Source: Kocuria sp. TGY1127_2
GTDB taxonomy: Bacteria > Actinomycetota > Actinomycetes > Actinomycetales > Micrococcaceae
DNA length: 64,000 nucleotides
Assembly (NCBI RefSeq): GCF_013394385.1
Contig: NZ_AP022834.1
Location: 1,736,001 to 1,800,000, forward strand
Direction: 5' to 3'
The number at the start of each line of letters is the position of its first letter. Position 1 is the first letter of the stretch. Of the stretch, positions 56,249 to 64,000 are shown piece by piece. Below the pieces are notes generated by a model. That model was not told the origin of the DNA and made no database searches. It saw only the letters and a program-made list of their open reading frames with translations. The position numbers and the translations under genes are program-made.

Positions 56249-56941
56249 TTATGGCATAAATGCGTTCCGCGTCGAATCCCCGACGGCACGGGACGCAACG
56301 GAACGCAATCCGGCGATCGCAGCAGCCGGGTCCTCCGCACCGTAAACGGACGATCCGGCTACGAAGACGTCTGCACCGGCCTCCACGGCTCGGCCGATGG
56401 TTTCTTCCGAAATTCCCCCGTCGACCTGGAGGGCCACCGTGCCACCGGATCCGCGGATTGCCTCCGAGGCGCGACGCAGTTTCGGCAGAGTAAGATCAAG
56501 GAATTTCTGCCCTCCGAATCCTGGCTCGACTGTCATGACCAGCAACAAGTCCAGCTCGTCGAGCATTTCAAGATATGGCTCAACGGGCGTGGCCGGACGA
56601 AGGGCCATCCCGGCCCGGGAGCCCTGGGAACGCAGTTCCCTGGCCAACTTGATGGGAGCTATGGCCGCCTCCGCGTGGAAGGTTACGGATTCGCACCCGA
56701 TTTCGGCGTATCGAGGCGCCCAGCGGTCAGCGTCTTCGATCATCAGATGAACGTCGAAAGGAACCGGTGAGACCTCGTGCAACCGTTCGACGACGGCCGG
56801 TCCCCAGGTCAGATTCGGCACGAAATGATTGTCCATGACATCGATGTGAGCCGCATCCGCGGTTTCGATCGCTTGCAGCTCTTCGCCCAGTCGAGAGAAG
56901 TCCGCGGAAAGAATCGACGGGTTGATGTGGAGATGACTCAC
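56249..56941 (-). CDS. rpe: Ribulose-phosphate 3-epimerase
   Basis: A 230-residue TIM barrel interconverting ribulose-5-P and xylulose-5-P. Blocks are [36 protein letters not shown] (metal His/Asp; the usual MDG reads MDN), [13 protein letters not shown] (metal His), [15 protein letters not shown], and [31 protein letters not shown]. It starts at GTG 56941 with AGGAGG upstream. Ribulose-5-P is also the substrate of RibB in the adjacent operon. Confidence 0.97.
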   Translation of the reverse strand: MSHLHINPSILSADFSRLGEELQAIETADAAHIDVMDNHFVPNLTWGPAVVERLHEVSPVPFDVHLMIEDADRWAPRYAEIGCESVTFHAEAAIAPIKLARELRSQGSRAGMALRPATPVEPYLEMLDELDLLLVMTVEPGFGGQKFLDLTLPKLRRASEAIRGSGGTVALQVDGGISEETIGRAVEAGADVFVAGSSVYGAEDPAAAIAGLRSVASRAVGDSTRNAFMP

Positions 56942-57027
56942 GTGGGCCTCCTGATTGCACAACGCTGCGTACGGTTACCGGATCCGCCTTGGGGCGGGTT
57001 GTTCTCCAGCCTACCGGGCAGCTCTCA

Positions 57028-58251
57028 TCAGGTGCGGGTCACGGCATGCGGGGCACATTCGACCGACGTATCCTCTGAGGACTGCCGGATTCTTTCGGCC
57101 ACCCCACGGGCGATCCCCTCGTTGACGAATGCGCCGAGCACGTGGTGGCCAGGGTACTGTCGACTGGTCACAAGCCAAACCTCCCCGATCGGCCCCGCAG
57201 GAACTCGCAAGGCGTCTTCTTCAGCGATGCGATTGGCCTCGTGGACTCCGGGAGCCTGCGGGTCGTCGCCGTCGCCCAAGAGGTTCGATCCCAATCTCAG
57301 GGTCTCCGAGGTGAACGTCGTGTGCGGATATCTCCCGATCGCTTGCTCGATGAAGGGACGCACCTCGTTTTCGGACGGCAGTACCGCGACGATCGGAGGG
57401 ATTCGGCTCCCCTTCTGAAGGATCACCGACACGGTGGATGGATCCAGGCGGTCTCTCCGTGCCTGGAGACAAGCGACGACCAGGACCCAGACGAATACGC
57501 CGTACACGACGACGGCCGTGACGATCAGCGCGATGAGCTGAACCTGGTTGTCGCCCCACTGTATGTTCCACCCGAAGTGCAACAAAAACGCCAGGAGAAC
57601 CCAGACGGCTCCGGTGAGCCAGCGTTTGGCTGTCGTGCGGTCTCGCACGAAGAGCGCGCGTCCGATCCCCCAGCCGGAAAGGCTCGTGAAAACCACGTGA
57701 AGGCCGATTCCGAAGAGAGTCCGGTTGCCCCACATCTCCAAGGAACCGATGGCATCGCCGTTGGGGTTCAGAATCGCCCCGATAGCACCGTATTGAATAT
57801 TTTCCACGGCCTCGAAGCCCAGGCCGATCATCGCGCCCGTCATGAGCCCGTGCCAGGGCCGATTGAGTTTCCGAAAGCTGAACAGAATCAGAAGGACACC
57901 CAGTGCCTTGCCCAATTCTTCGGGATACGCGCCCGATAGGGACGCGTCCAACGGATACCATCCGATTTTCTGGACCAAGCCGCTCAGCCCTGGCCCTGAG
58001 GCAAGGGCCAGACTGACCGCGACACTGCCGCCCCAGAGGAAACTAGCGGCCGACCAGCCTAAACCTGCGCGAGGCCAGGTCGGCAGGAGGCGGAACAGAA
58101 GGAGCAAGACTGCGGAGAGGACCACGGCCGAGGCAAGCCCGACCGCCGTCCCGCTGGGTGATGTGAGGGCGGAGATCAGCACGAAGGCGGCCGAGACCAG
58201 GCTTCCGAGGCCGATCAGTATCCACAGTGAAACAGGATATATCTTGCTCAT
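57028..58251 (-). CDS. PrsW-family intramembrane metalloprotease
   Basis: A 407-residue membrane protein with about eight helices in residues 1-270. The predicted zinc-site motifs of the PrsW/CAAX-protease clan are GAYPEELGKALG (E-E), GLGFEAVENIQYG, FGIGLHVVFTSL (His) and LHFGWNI (His). A ~135-residue cytosolic C-terminal domain (LDPSTVSVILQK...), unrelated to the protease core, follows. PrsW in Bacillus cleaves an anti-sigma factor; no sigma/anti-sigma pair is nearby. ATG 58251 overlaps the stop of the preceding gene (ATGA), so they are coupled. Confidence 0.9.
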   Translation of the reverse strand: MSKIYPVSLWILIGLGSLVSAAFVLISALTSPSGTAVGLASAVVLSAVLLLLFRLLPTWPRAGLGWSAASFLWGGSVAVSLALASGPGLSGLVQKIGWYPLDASLSGAYPEELGKALGVLLILFSFRKLNRPWHGLMTGAMIGLGFEAVENIQYGAIGAILNPNGDAIGSLEMWGNRTLFGIGLHVVFTSLSGWGIGRALFVRDRTTAKRWLTGAVWVLLAFLLHFGWNIQWGDNQVQLIALIVTAVVVYGVFVWVLVVACLQARRDRLDPSTVSVILQKGSRIPPIVAVLPSENEVRPFIEQAIGRYPHTTFTSETLRLGSNLLGDGDDPQAPGVHEANRIAEEDALRVPAGPIGEVWLVTSRQYPGHHVLGAFVNEGIARGVAERIRQSSEDTSVECAPHAVTRT

Positions 58252-58796
58252 GACCGACCTCCCGAGGTCACGTTGTGCCACACGAGATCCGAATACTTCA
58301 TGCGATCCGGTCCGGAGACAACGACCATGATGGTCTGATCCCGATGTTCGCCGGATCCTTCCAGCGAGATCGCCGTCGCATCGGCGGCGGTGTCCTCGAT
58401 CTGGCGGGCCTCGGCTCGATGCCTCAGGGGAACATTCTCGTCGAGGACCCGCCAGCCGACTCCGACTCCCCGGATGATTCTGCGCAATGCCAGATCCTGG
58501 TCTTCGGCGTTCTCAACCACCGTCGTGCGGATCTCGGTCTGCCCGCAGGTCCATCGTTCGGTCATGGGGTCGTCGAAGTGCTGTTCGCACACCAATTCGG
58601 AGCCGTCTCGGTCACGCATTCCTATGGTCCAGCCGTAGTCCTCCGAGCCGAGCTCGACCCGAGACATCACGGGGGCTGCATCCGGGACTGCGGCGTTGAT
58701 CACGGCGGGGGCCCCCAGCAGGATGACGGCGACGCCGACTATGGCCCACCAGGCCCTTGCCCCGAATCGGGGTTTGATGCGGTATGCGGTTCTCAC
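58248..58796 (-). CDS. Membrane-anchored hypothetical protein coupled to the PrsW gene
   Basis: A 182-residue protein with one N-terminal membrane helix (about 17-36) and an external domain with two Cys (ELVCEQHF, RWTCGQTE) that could pair. It ends DRMKYSDLVWHNVTSGG. I do not recognise the family. It starts at GTG 58796 with AGAGGAA at a long spacing. Its stop overlaps the PrsW start, so the protein may be a substrate or partner of that protease (inference). It lies 83 nt after rsmB. Confidence 0.78.
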   Translation of the reverse strand: MRTAYRIKPRFGARAWWAIVGVAVILLGAPAVINAAVPDAAPVMSRVELGSEDYGWTIGMRDRDGSELVCEQHFDDPMTERWTCGQTEIRTTVVENAEDQDLALRRIIRGVGVGWRVLDENVPLRHRAEARQIEDTAADATAISLEGSGEHRDQTIMVVVSGPDRMKYSDLVWHNVTSGGRS

Positions 58797-58879
58797 GTGA
58801 GCGTAATTTCCTCTGATGTGGTTCGTCCGAGTGCGAGCACGGCCCCGAGAACGGGTCCGGTCCTCTGGCTGTGAAGTTC

Positions 58880-60502
58880 CTACTTTTTGCGCAAGAGCGC
58901 CAGGAACATTGCGTCCGTGCCATGGACATGCGGCCAGAGCTGAACCGTGGTCGCATCGTCCTGCCCTTCCGCGGGTTCGATGCCTGGCACCCTAGTGCCG
59001 GGCGCTGAATCGCCGTCGAGGACCCCCGGTTTGGCGACTGCCCGGACGGCGGCGGCGGTATCGAGGAGCTCGACGTCGCCGGCATCGAGGATATCGAGCA
59101 GAACATTCTGGGTTTCGGCCGGATGCGGAGAACAGGTGACGTAAGCTACAACGCCGCCCGGACGAGTGACAGATATGGCCGACTTCGCCAGTTCGAGCTG
59201 CAAGGACATGAGATCCGCAATGTCGCCCGGTTTCTTGCGCCACCGGGCTTCGGGCCGCCGCCTCAAGGCGCCCAGGCCCGAGCACGGAGCATCGACCATG
59301 ACGCGGTCGAAGATTTCTCCGCCCTCGCCGAACGCTTCGACCGCGAGGCTTACCTCCTCGGGGAGGACGGCCGTCAGAAGATTCTGATGGATCTCCCGTC
59401 CGTCACCGGTCAGAACCGAATATACGTTCTCCGGGAGGGGCTTCAGAGCGCTTCTGACCAATTCGGCTCGATGCTCCGACGACTCGTTGGCTACCAACGC
59501 CGCGCCCCGTGCCGAAGCGAGCGCACTCAAGAGCGCCGCTTTGCCTCCGGGACCGGCGCACAGATCGAGCCACGCCGAGTCCGTTCCTTCCAAGTCGACC
59601 GCGGCCAGGGCACGGGCCACGAGCTGGGAACCGGCGTCTTGCGCCCGGACCGTGCCGGACCGCACCGATTCCAAGCGACCCAGATCGCCATGACTGTAGG
59701 TCGCGGAACCCTCGACGAGCACACTGGGTTTCGCGTCGTTCTCTAGGGCCTCTCGCAGGTCACCGAATCCCGGCAGCGCGACCAAATGAACCGAAGGGCT
59801 CGCGTTGTCGGCCGCCAGAAGATCTTGGATTTCGGTCGGGACGCGGCCGTGGGCCGCAAGGGATTGTCTGAAAGCGCGGACAATCCACACGGGATGCGAC
59901 TCTTCGATCGACATGCGCTTGATGTCGTCCGTGACATCAGCCGTTAGCTCTGCGATCCATTCCTCCCGAGACTTCTCGCTGACTCGCCGAAGCACGGCAT
60001 TCACCAGCGTTGCGGGACCGGCGCCGATCACTCCGCGAGCAAGCCCGACGGTCTGATTGAGGGCCGCGTGATTCGGTACGCGCATTCCGAGAAGTTGATG
60101 GGCCCCGAGACGGAGGGCCGTGACGATTTTCGGGTCCGTCTTGTCGAGGGATCTGTCGAGGCAGCGCGACAAGATCGCGTCATAGGTTCCGCGTTCCCTG
60201 AGCGTTCCGTATGCCAGTTCGGTCGCGAAGGCCGCGTCTCTCCGGTCCAAGCGGTGCTTGCGAATCGCTTGGGGCATCACGAGGTTGGCGTAGGAGTCCT
60301 GGCTTTCGACCGCTTGCAGGACTTCGAACGCGACCAGCCGATCCGGGTCCGCAACCCTGCGTCGTCCGCTCGGTGCCGATGCTGAGAACTCGCGCTTTCC
60401 CTGGGCTTTTCGGTTTCTTTCCCTTCCCTGGGCATCGCGTCGTGCATTCCGCGTGTCAGGGCGCCCGCTTCGGTTACCGCGGCGATTGTTGCTTTCACTC
60501 AT
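58880..60502 (-). CDS. rsmB: 16S rRNA (cytosine-967) C5-methyltransferase
   Basis: A 540-residue RsmB/Sun protein. A basic Arg/Asn-rich N-terminus (1-45) is followed by a NusB-like RNA-binding domain (about 50-190; RLVAFEVLQAVESQDSYANLVMP). The SAM-dependent methyltransferase domain follows (about 235-540), with WLDLCAGPGGKAALLSALA, RVMVDAPCSGLGALRRRPEARW (catalytic Cys) and VVAYVTCSPHPAETQNV (second Cys). ATG 60502 overlaps the fmt stop (ATGA). Confidence 0.96.
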   Translation of the reverse strand: MSESNNRRGNRSGRPDTRNARRDAQGRERNRKAQGKREFSASAPSGRRRVADPDRLVAFEVLQAVESQDSYANLVMPQAIRKHRLDRRDAAFATELAYGTLRERGTYDAILSRCLDRSLDKTDPKIVTALRLGAHQLLGMRVPNHAALNQTVGLARGVIGAGPATLVNAVLRRVSEKSREEWIAELTADVTDDIKRMSIEESHPVWIVRAFRQSLAAHGRVPTEIQDLLAADNASPSVHLVALPGFGDLREALENDAKPSVLVEGSATYSHGDLGRLESVRSGTVRAQDAGSQLVARALAAVDLEGTDSAWLDLCAGPGGKAALLSALASARGAALVANESSEHRAELVRSALKPLPENVYSVLTGDGREIHQNLLTAVLPEEVSLAVEAFGEGGEIFDRVMVDAPCSGLGALRRRPEARWRKKPGDIADLMSLQLELAKSAISVTRPGGVVAYVTCSPHPAETQNVLLDILDAGDVELLDTAAAVRAVAKPGVLDGDSAPGTRVPGIEPAEGQDDATTVQLWPHVHGTDAMFLALLRKK

Positions 60503-61437
60503 TCAAAGATCACGGTCTCCTGGTCGATTTTTCCTGCGCCCCGCGCCCAATCGGCCGCGTTCATCATCTTTTTCCCGGCGGGTTGAATGCGATCGACGAC
60601 CACTTCGTCTTGCCCGCACGTGACCACAACGTTCTTTTCTTCCAGCCGCGCCGCTCCCGGAACACGGCTACTGGCCATGTCTCCAGGGTCGAATGCGTGC
60701 AGGCCTTCCATTTTCAGGCGTTGCCCCTTCAATTCCGTCCAAGCGCCAGGCTCCGGCGTGGTCCCCCGGACATGGGCCTCGACGTCGGAGGCATTTCCAG
60801 TCCAGTCGATGCGGGCATCCGAGATATTCAATTTGGGAGCGAAGCTTGGTTCACCGATCTGCGAGGTCGCGACGGCGGTCCCGGAACCGATGCTTCGGAG
60901 GGTTTCGGCTAGAAGTCTTCCACCGCTGGTTGCCAATGCCGCCAACATGGTCCCTGCCGTGTCGTCCTCGCCCACCGGTTCAACCAGTGTTCCGTACACG
61001 GGACCGGTGTCGAGGCCTTCTTCGATGAGGAAGGTCGAGGCTCCCAGCTCCTTTTCACCGGCCATGAGCGCTCGTTGCACAGGCGCGGCGCCACGCCAAC
61101 CAGGCAAGGTCGAGAAATGAAGGTTGATCCATCCATGAGGGACGAGCTCCAAGGCCCGACGCGGCAGAATCGCTCCGTAGGCCACCACGGCTGCCACGTC
61201 CGGTGCCAGGTCCGCAACGGCAGCGTGAACGGCATCGTCGTACCGATTCCCTTTGATAATGGGGATCCCGAGCTCCTCGGCCCGCTCGGCGACGGGAGAG
61301 GCGGTCATGAGTCGCTTCCGTCCGACAGGCGCATCTTGTCTGGTCAATACGCCGACCACGTTCAGGCCTGCGTCGATCAATGCGTTGAGCGGTTCGACCG
61401 CCGTGTCCGGGGTTCCGGCATAAAGCACGCGCATCAT
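60499..61437 (-). CDS. fmt: Methionyl-tRNA formyltransferase
   Basis: A 312-residue enzyme formylating initiator Met-tRNA with 10-formyl-THF. It begins MRVLYAGTPDTAVEPLNALI. The active-site block is WINLHFSTLPGWRGAAPVQRALMAGEKELGAS, with the N-x-H pair and a D in FLIEEGLDTGPVYG. The C-terminal OB-like domain runs from about residue 205. It overlaps def upstream and rsmB downstream by ATGA, giving a tight def-fmt-rsmB unit. Confidence 0.97.
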   Translation of the reverse strand: MMRVLYAGTPDTAVEPLNALIDAGLNVVGVLTRQDAPVGRKRLMTASPVAERAEELGIPIIKGNRYDDAVHAAVADLAPDVAAVVAYGAILPRRALELVPHGWINLHFSTLPGWRGAAPVQRALMAGEKELGASTFLIEEGLDTGPVYGTLVEPVGEDDTAGTMLAALATSGGRLLAETLRSIGSGTAVATSQIGEPSFAPKLNISDARIDWTGNASDVEAHVRGTTPEPGAWTELKGQRLKMEGLHAFDPGDMASSRVPGAARLEEKNVVVTCGQDEVVVDRIQPAGKKMMNAADWARGAGKIDQETVIFE

Positions 61438-62042
61438 CCGGCACCTCCCGCGGCGCCGAAGGAAGGACCGGGTCCAAAAGAGGAACCGATTCCGAATCCG
61501 CTGGACACGTTGCTCGCGCGGCGCCGCTGCACTCCCGCTGACACCTCACCATAGTCTGCAGAACGAATCACCCTCATGACTCGTTTCTTGTCCTCGCCGA
61601 CGAGGCGGTCGATGTACAGTTTCCCGTCCAAATGGTCCGTCTCGTGCTGCAGACACCGAGCCAGCAAGCCCTCGCCTTCGACGACGATCGGAGCGTTATT
61701 CCGGTCCACACCCGTAACTCGGGCCCACTGGCGCCGTGGTGCGTCCCCGCTCAATCCCGGGACGGAAAGGCAGCCCTCGCCGCCTTCCTGAGGCTCTTCC
61801 CGGATCTCGATGACGGGATTGATCACATGGCCCACCTCGCCCTGCGGCCCTTCGACGCCGTACGTGAACAAGCGAAGAGCCACGCCTACCTGCGGGCCGG
61901 CGAGTCCGACCCCGTCGACGTCGAACATCGTCTCGATCATGTCGTCGATCAGTCGTGAGAGTTCCGCGTCGAATTCGGTCACGGGCTCGCAGACGGTCCG
62001 GAGCACGGGGTCGCCGATCGTGCGGACGGAGAGAACGGTCAT
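61434..62042 (-). CDS. def: Peptide deformylase
   Basis: A 202-residue metallohydrolase removing the N-formyl group. Motif I is VGLAGPQVGV (G-x-G-L-A-A-x-Q, second Ala replaced by Gly). Motif II is EGCLSVPG with the metal Cys, and motif III HETDHLDG supplies both His ligands and the catalytic Glu. A Gly/Ser/Phe-rich tail of about 25 residues (SSGFGIGSSFGPGPSFGAA) follows the catalytic domain and is not part of the usual fold. Confidence 0.96.
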   Translation of the reverse strand: MTVLSVRTIGDPVLRTVCEPVTEFDAELSRLIDDMIETMFDVDGVGLAGPQVGVALRLFTYGVEGPQGEVGHVINPVIEIREEPQEGGEGCLSVPGLSGDAPRRQWARVTGVDRNNAPIVVEGEGLLARCLQHETDHLDGKLYIDRLVGEDKKRVMRVIRSADYGEVSAGVQRRRASNVSSGFGIGSSFGPGPSFGAAGGAG

Positions 62043-62063
62043 CGGATTCCTTTGGTTTCTTCT

Positions 62064-62951
62064 CTAGCTGGCGTCTTGTTCTGGAATGCGCACCCGAGGC
62101 GGCGGCGGGACCACCGGCATCAAGGGCTGGAGAGCACTTTCTGTGAGAGCCAGATCCACCGACCGATGGTATTCCCACACTTTACGGAGGGCGTAGAACT
62201 TGAACCAGTTGTGCTTGAGCAGGTCCGGATTGGCTTGCTGAGGCTTGACCTCGGTCTCCCCCAAGGCGACGCCCAGAAGTACGGGCGCGTTCCCGAACTC
62301 CCACGGGCCCCACGTCCCCGCATCCGCGTCCACCAGCGCTTCTTCGGCCTTGACCCCGGCGACCAGCTGCATGATGACTTTGGTGTCCAGAGGCTTGACC
62401 CGATTCTTGCGGTCCGTTCCTTTGGTCTTGTAATCGATGATGCACACGCGCCCACCGATCCTCGCGACCAGGTCGAGGGTGCCTGCGTAGCCCACGGTTT
62501 GGTTCCAGACGGTAACCTCGGCGGCCAGGGGTTCCGGCCGATACAGGTCCCACCATTCGTCGAAGCGGTCGGCCCACGCGGTCTCTCCGTACTGGCGCAG
62601 GTGTTCCCTCGCCTCGTCCGTTTCGTGGTCCTGACCCATGACCCGCAGGGCGACGTTCTCGCAATAGTTGTGGATGCGGTCTCCGCGGGCGGCGGCCTGA
62701 TCACGGTATCTTTCGGCCGCGGCCGCGGCATCGCGAATCACCGCATGCTTGAGGCCTACGGAACGGGAGGCACGCATGGCACGGTCGTCCTCGAGGGCAG
62801 CTTTGGCGGCCATGTAACCGTGCCACCCTCCGAGGTCCTGCGCGTACTGCCCGATCACCGTGGTGATCGACGGTACTTCAGGGTCACCCTCGACCGAGCG
62901 CGCGTACATGCGCCCATATTCGGTCTGGGTCGCAAGCCTCGGCTGGGTCAT
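62064..62951 (-). CDS. PD-(D/E)XK nuclease superfamily protein
   Basis: A 295-residue protein. The nuclease core is seen at about residues 155-215. GYAGTLDLVARIGGRVCIIDYKTKG supplies the D and the D-x-K catalytic set of Cas4/RecB-like nucleases. Upstream is a helical region with GDRIHNYCENVALRV (H-motif) and after it IMQLVAGVKA (the QxxxY-like region). No helicase domain is present. It ends in a Pro-rich tail (VVPPPPRVRIPEQ). It lies directly upstream of def, a 21-nt gap, on the same strand. The biological role is unknown. Confidence 0.82.
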   Translation of the reverse strand: MTQPRLATQTEYGRMYARSVEGDPEVPSITTVIGQYAQDLGGWHGYMAAKAALEDDRAMRASRSVGLKHAVIRDAAAAAERYRDQAAARGDRIHNYCENVALRVMGQDHETDEAREHLRQYGETAWADRFDEWWDLYRPEPLAAEVTVWNQTVGYAGTLDLVARIGGRVCIIDYKTKGTDRKNRVKPLDTKVIMQLVAGVKAEEALVDADAGTWGPWEFGNAPVLLGVALGETEVKPQQANPDLLKHNWFKFYALRKVWEYHRSVDLALTESALQPLMPVVPPPPRVRIPEQDAS

Positions 62952-63132
62952 GAAATAAACCGTCCTTCTCGCTCACGTTGTGATGGCCTCTGAATTCATC
63001 AGGCGGCGACTCCACTGGGTATGGCCCCTAGCACCGGTGCAGGATGTCATCAGGCCGCCTCATGTCAGTCTGCCGCCATGAAGCTCCCTCACCGTGCATT
63101 AAGACAACCCATGCAGGCCCATGTCATGCAAA

Positions 63133-63165
63133 AGGCCCCCGCCCGGATGCTTCCGGCGGGGGCCT
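63133..63165 (-). terminator. Terminator downstream of tRNA-Val(CAC)
   Basis: AGGCCCCCGCC pairs perfectly with GGCGGGGGCCT, 11-nt loop. On the minus strand TTTTGCAT follows. It lies just past the 3' end of the minus-strand tRNA. Confidence 0.85.
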
Positions 63166-63192
63166 GATGCGAGCTGTCTCCAGCGCTCTACG

Positions 63193-63264
63193 TGCGCGAT
63201 ACTGGGTTCGAACCAGTGACCTCTTCGGTGTGAACGAAGCGCGCTACCACTGCGCCAATCGCGC
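63193..63264 (-). tRNA. tRNA-Val(CAC)
   Basis: A 72-nt cloverleaf. The acceptor GCGCGAT / ATCGCGC, anticodon loop TTCACAC between CTTCG and CGAAG giving anticodon CAC, T-loop GGTTCGAACC and discriminator A are all present; CCA is not encoded. It closely matches the tRNA-Val(GAC) copy at 63765 outside the anticodon arm. Confidence 0.96.
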
Positions 63265-63539
63265 TCAGCACTCGATTCAGTTTAGGGACACCGGCCAATC
63301 GAGTCAATTTGAGAGCCCGAGCCTGCCGGTGACACACAACACAAATTTCCTCGGTGCGGATTTGCGCCCCCGGGCGGGGCAAATAGCCCGGAATACCGCG
63401 GGTTCGCGGGGGATTCGGGCGGGACCCCTCCGGATTTTGCATCCCCCTCAAGGATGTGTAGAGTATTCATCTGTCAGCGCGACGGGCTGAAGGAAAGCCC
63501 GCCGAAGCTCAGGTTGTGAAATTTGAGATCGTTGAACAT

Positions 63540-63612
<73 letters not shown>

Positions 63613-63666
63613 CGCAGATTGCTTCACATCGTGGGGCATAGGCCCTGAGTCCTTCGATCAGGACAT

Positions 63667-63737
63667 GGTGAGGTGGTCGAGTGGTTAGGCAGCGGCCTGC
63701 AAAGCCGTGAACGCGGGTTCGAATCCCGTCCTCACCT
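63667..63737 (+). tRNA. tRNA-Cys(GCA)
   Basis: A 71-nt cloverleaf. The acceptor GGTGAGG / CCTCACC, anticodon loop CTGCAAA giving anticodon GCA, and T-loop GGTTCGAATCC are present. Confidence 0.96.
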
Positions 63738-63764
63738 CGCAGTACATAATAAAATATGTATCCA

Positions 63765-63836
63765 GCGCGATTGGCGCAGCGGTAGCGCGCTTCCCTGACA
63801 CGGAAGAGGTCACTGGTTCGATCCCAGTATCGCGCA
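63765..63836 (+). tRNA. tRNA-Val(GAC)
   Basis: A 72-nt cloverleaf. The acceptor GCGCGAT / ATCGCGC, anticodon loop CTGACAC between CTTCC and GGAAG giving anticodon GAC, and T-loop GGTTCGATCC are present. It forms an inverted, near-identical pair with tRNA-Val(CAC) 500 bp upstream. Confidence 0.96.
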
Positions 63837-63841
63837 CAGAT

Positions 63842-63872
63842 AAGGCCCCGGTTCTACGGAACCGGGGCCTTT
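63842..63872 (+). terminator. Terminator of the Gly-Cys-Val tRNA unit
   Basis: A 13-bp perfect stem (AAGGCCCCGGTTC and complement) with a 4-nt loop and a short T run, 6 bp after tRNA-Val(GAC). Confidence 0.9.
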
Positions 63873-64000
63873 GTGCGTCCGACAACGGGCTGGCTCATCA
63901 GATGCGATCTGATCACGCATGACTGCCCGGAGAGGCCGGACTGACCCACAGGGTTAGCCGATGAGCCCCAACGCACCTTTAAGAATCGCCAAAACCGCCC

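Overview
This is a high-GC, gene-dense chromosomal window from an actinobacterium, most likely a member of the Micrococcaceae (Arthrobacter/Rothia/Kocuria relatives). The evidence is the gene order uvrB ... coaE-rpsA-polA, a PdtaR-type ANTAR regulator, the trpE-Trp_oprn_chp-HGxxPAAW-trpCBA-lgt block beside his and rib genes, a four-domain S1 protein with a Ser-rich tail, frequent GTG starts, and many 4-bp ATGA gene overlaps. The genus cannot be fixed from sequence alone. Most of the window is core metabolism; the accessory parts are 0.4-7.5 kb, 9.8-16.2 kb and 27-32.6 kb.

Layout. 0-7.5 kb: a small membrane protein, a flavin monooxygenase and an acyl-CoA ligase, divergent from an MFS carrier and a PPA1498-type metallophosphoesterase, then an HxlR regulator divergent from an NAD(P)-binding oxidoreductase. 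7.6-9.8 kb: uvrB. 10-16.2 kb: an LpqH-like lipoprotein and a tetronate (erythronate/threonate) catabolic cluster (denD, FCD-GntR regulator, GntP transporter, otnK, ltnD) lying between uvrB and coaE. 16.2-26.9 kb: coaE, a YigZ protein, rpsA, an Eis-like acetyltransferase, polA, a thioesterase, pdtaR, an SRPBCC protein and a secreted HNH/Excalibur lipoprotein. 27-32.6 kb: a visibly AT-richer island with orphan secreted proteins, a frameshifted gene, an Ltp-type (phage superinfection-exclusion family) surface protein and the stump of a tyrosine recombinase next to tRNA-Leu(CAA). 32.8-41.4 kb: pyk, a flavodoxin, gltD and gltB. 41.9-49 kb: lgt, trpA, trpB, trpC, two small membrane proteins, trpE, hisI. 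49-56.2 kb: hisF, hisG, hisE, ribH, ribA, a ribE-ribB fusion, ribD and a PnuC-type riboflavin transporter behind an FMN riboswitch. 56.2-63 kb: rpe, a PrsW-type protease with a partner, rsmB-fmt-def and a PD-(D/E)XK nuclease. 63.2-63.9 kb: a Val/Gly/Cys/Val tRNA cluster.

How the genes work together. The riboflavin operon is read leftward from the FMN riboswitch and appears to run on into hisE-hisG-hisF. The gene layout within it is unusual: DHBP synthase is fused to riboflavin synthase, not to GTP cyclohydrolase II. The tetronate cluster has the uptake, oxidation and kinase steps but no OtnI isomerase or OtnC decarboxylase in view. The 27-32.6 kb segment looks like the decayed remains of an integrative element beside a tRNA gene. 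No CRISPR array, rRNA operon, replication origin or intact insertion sequence was seen.
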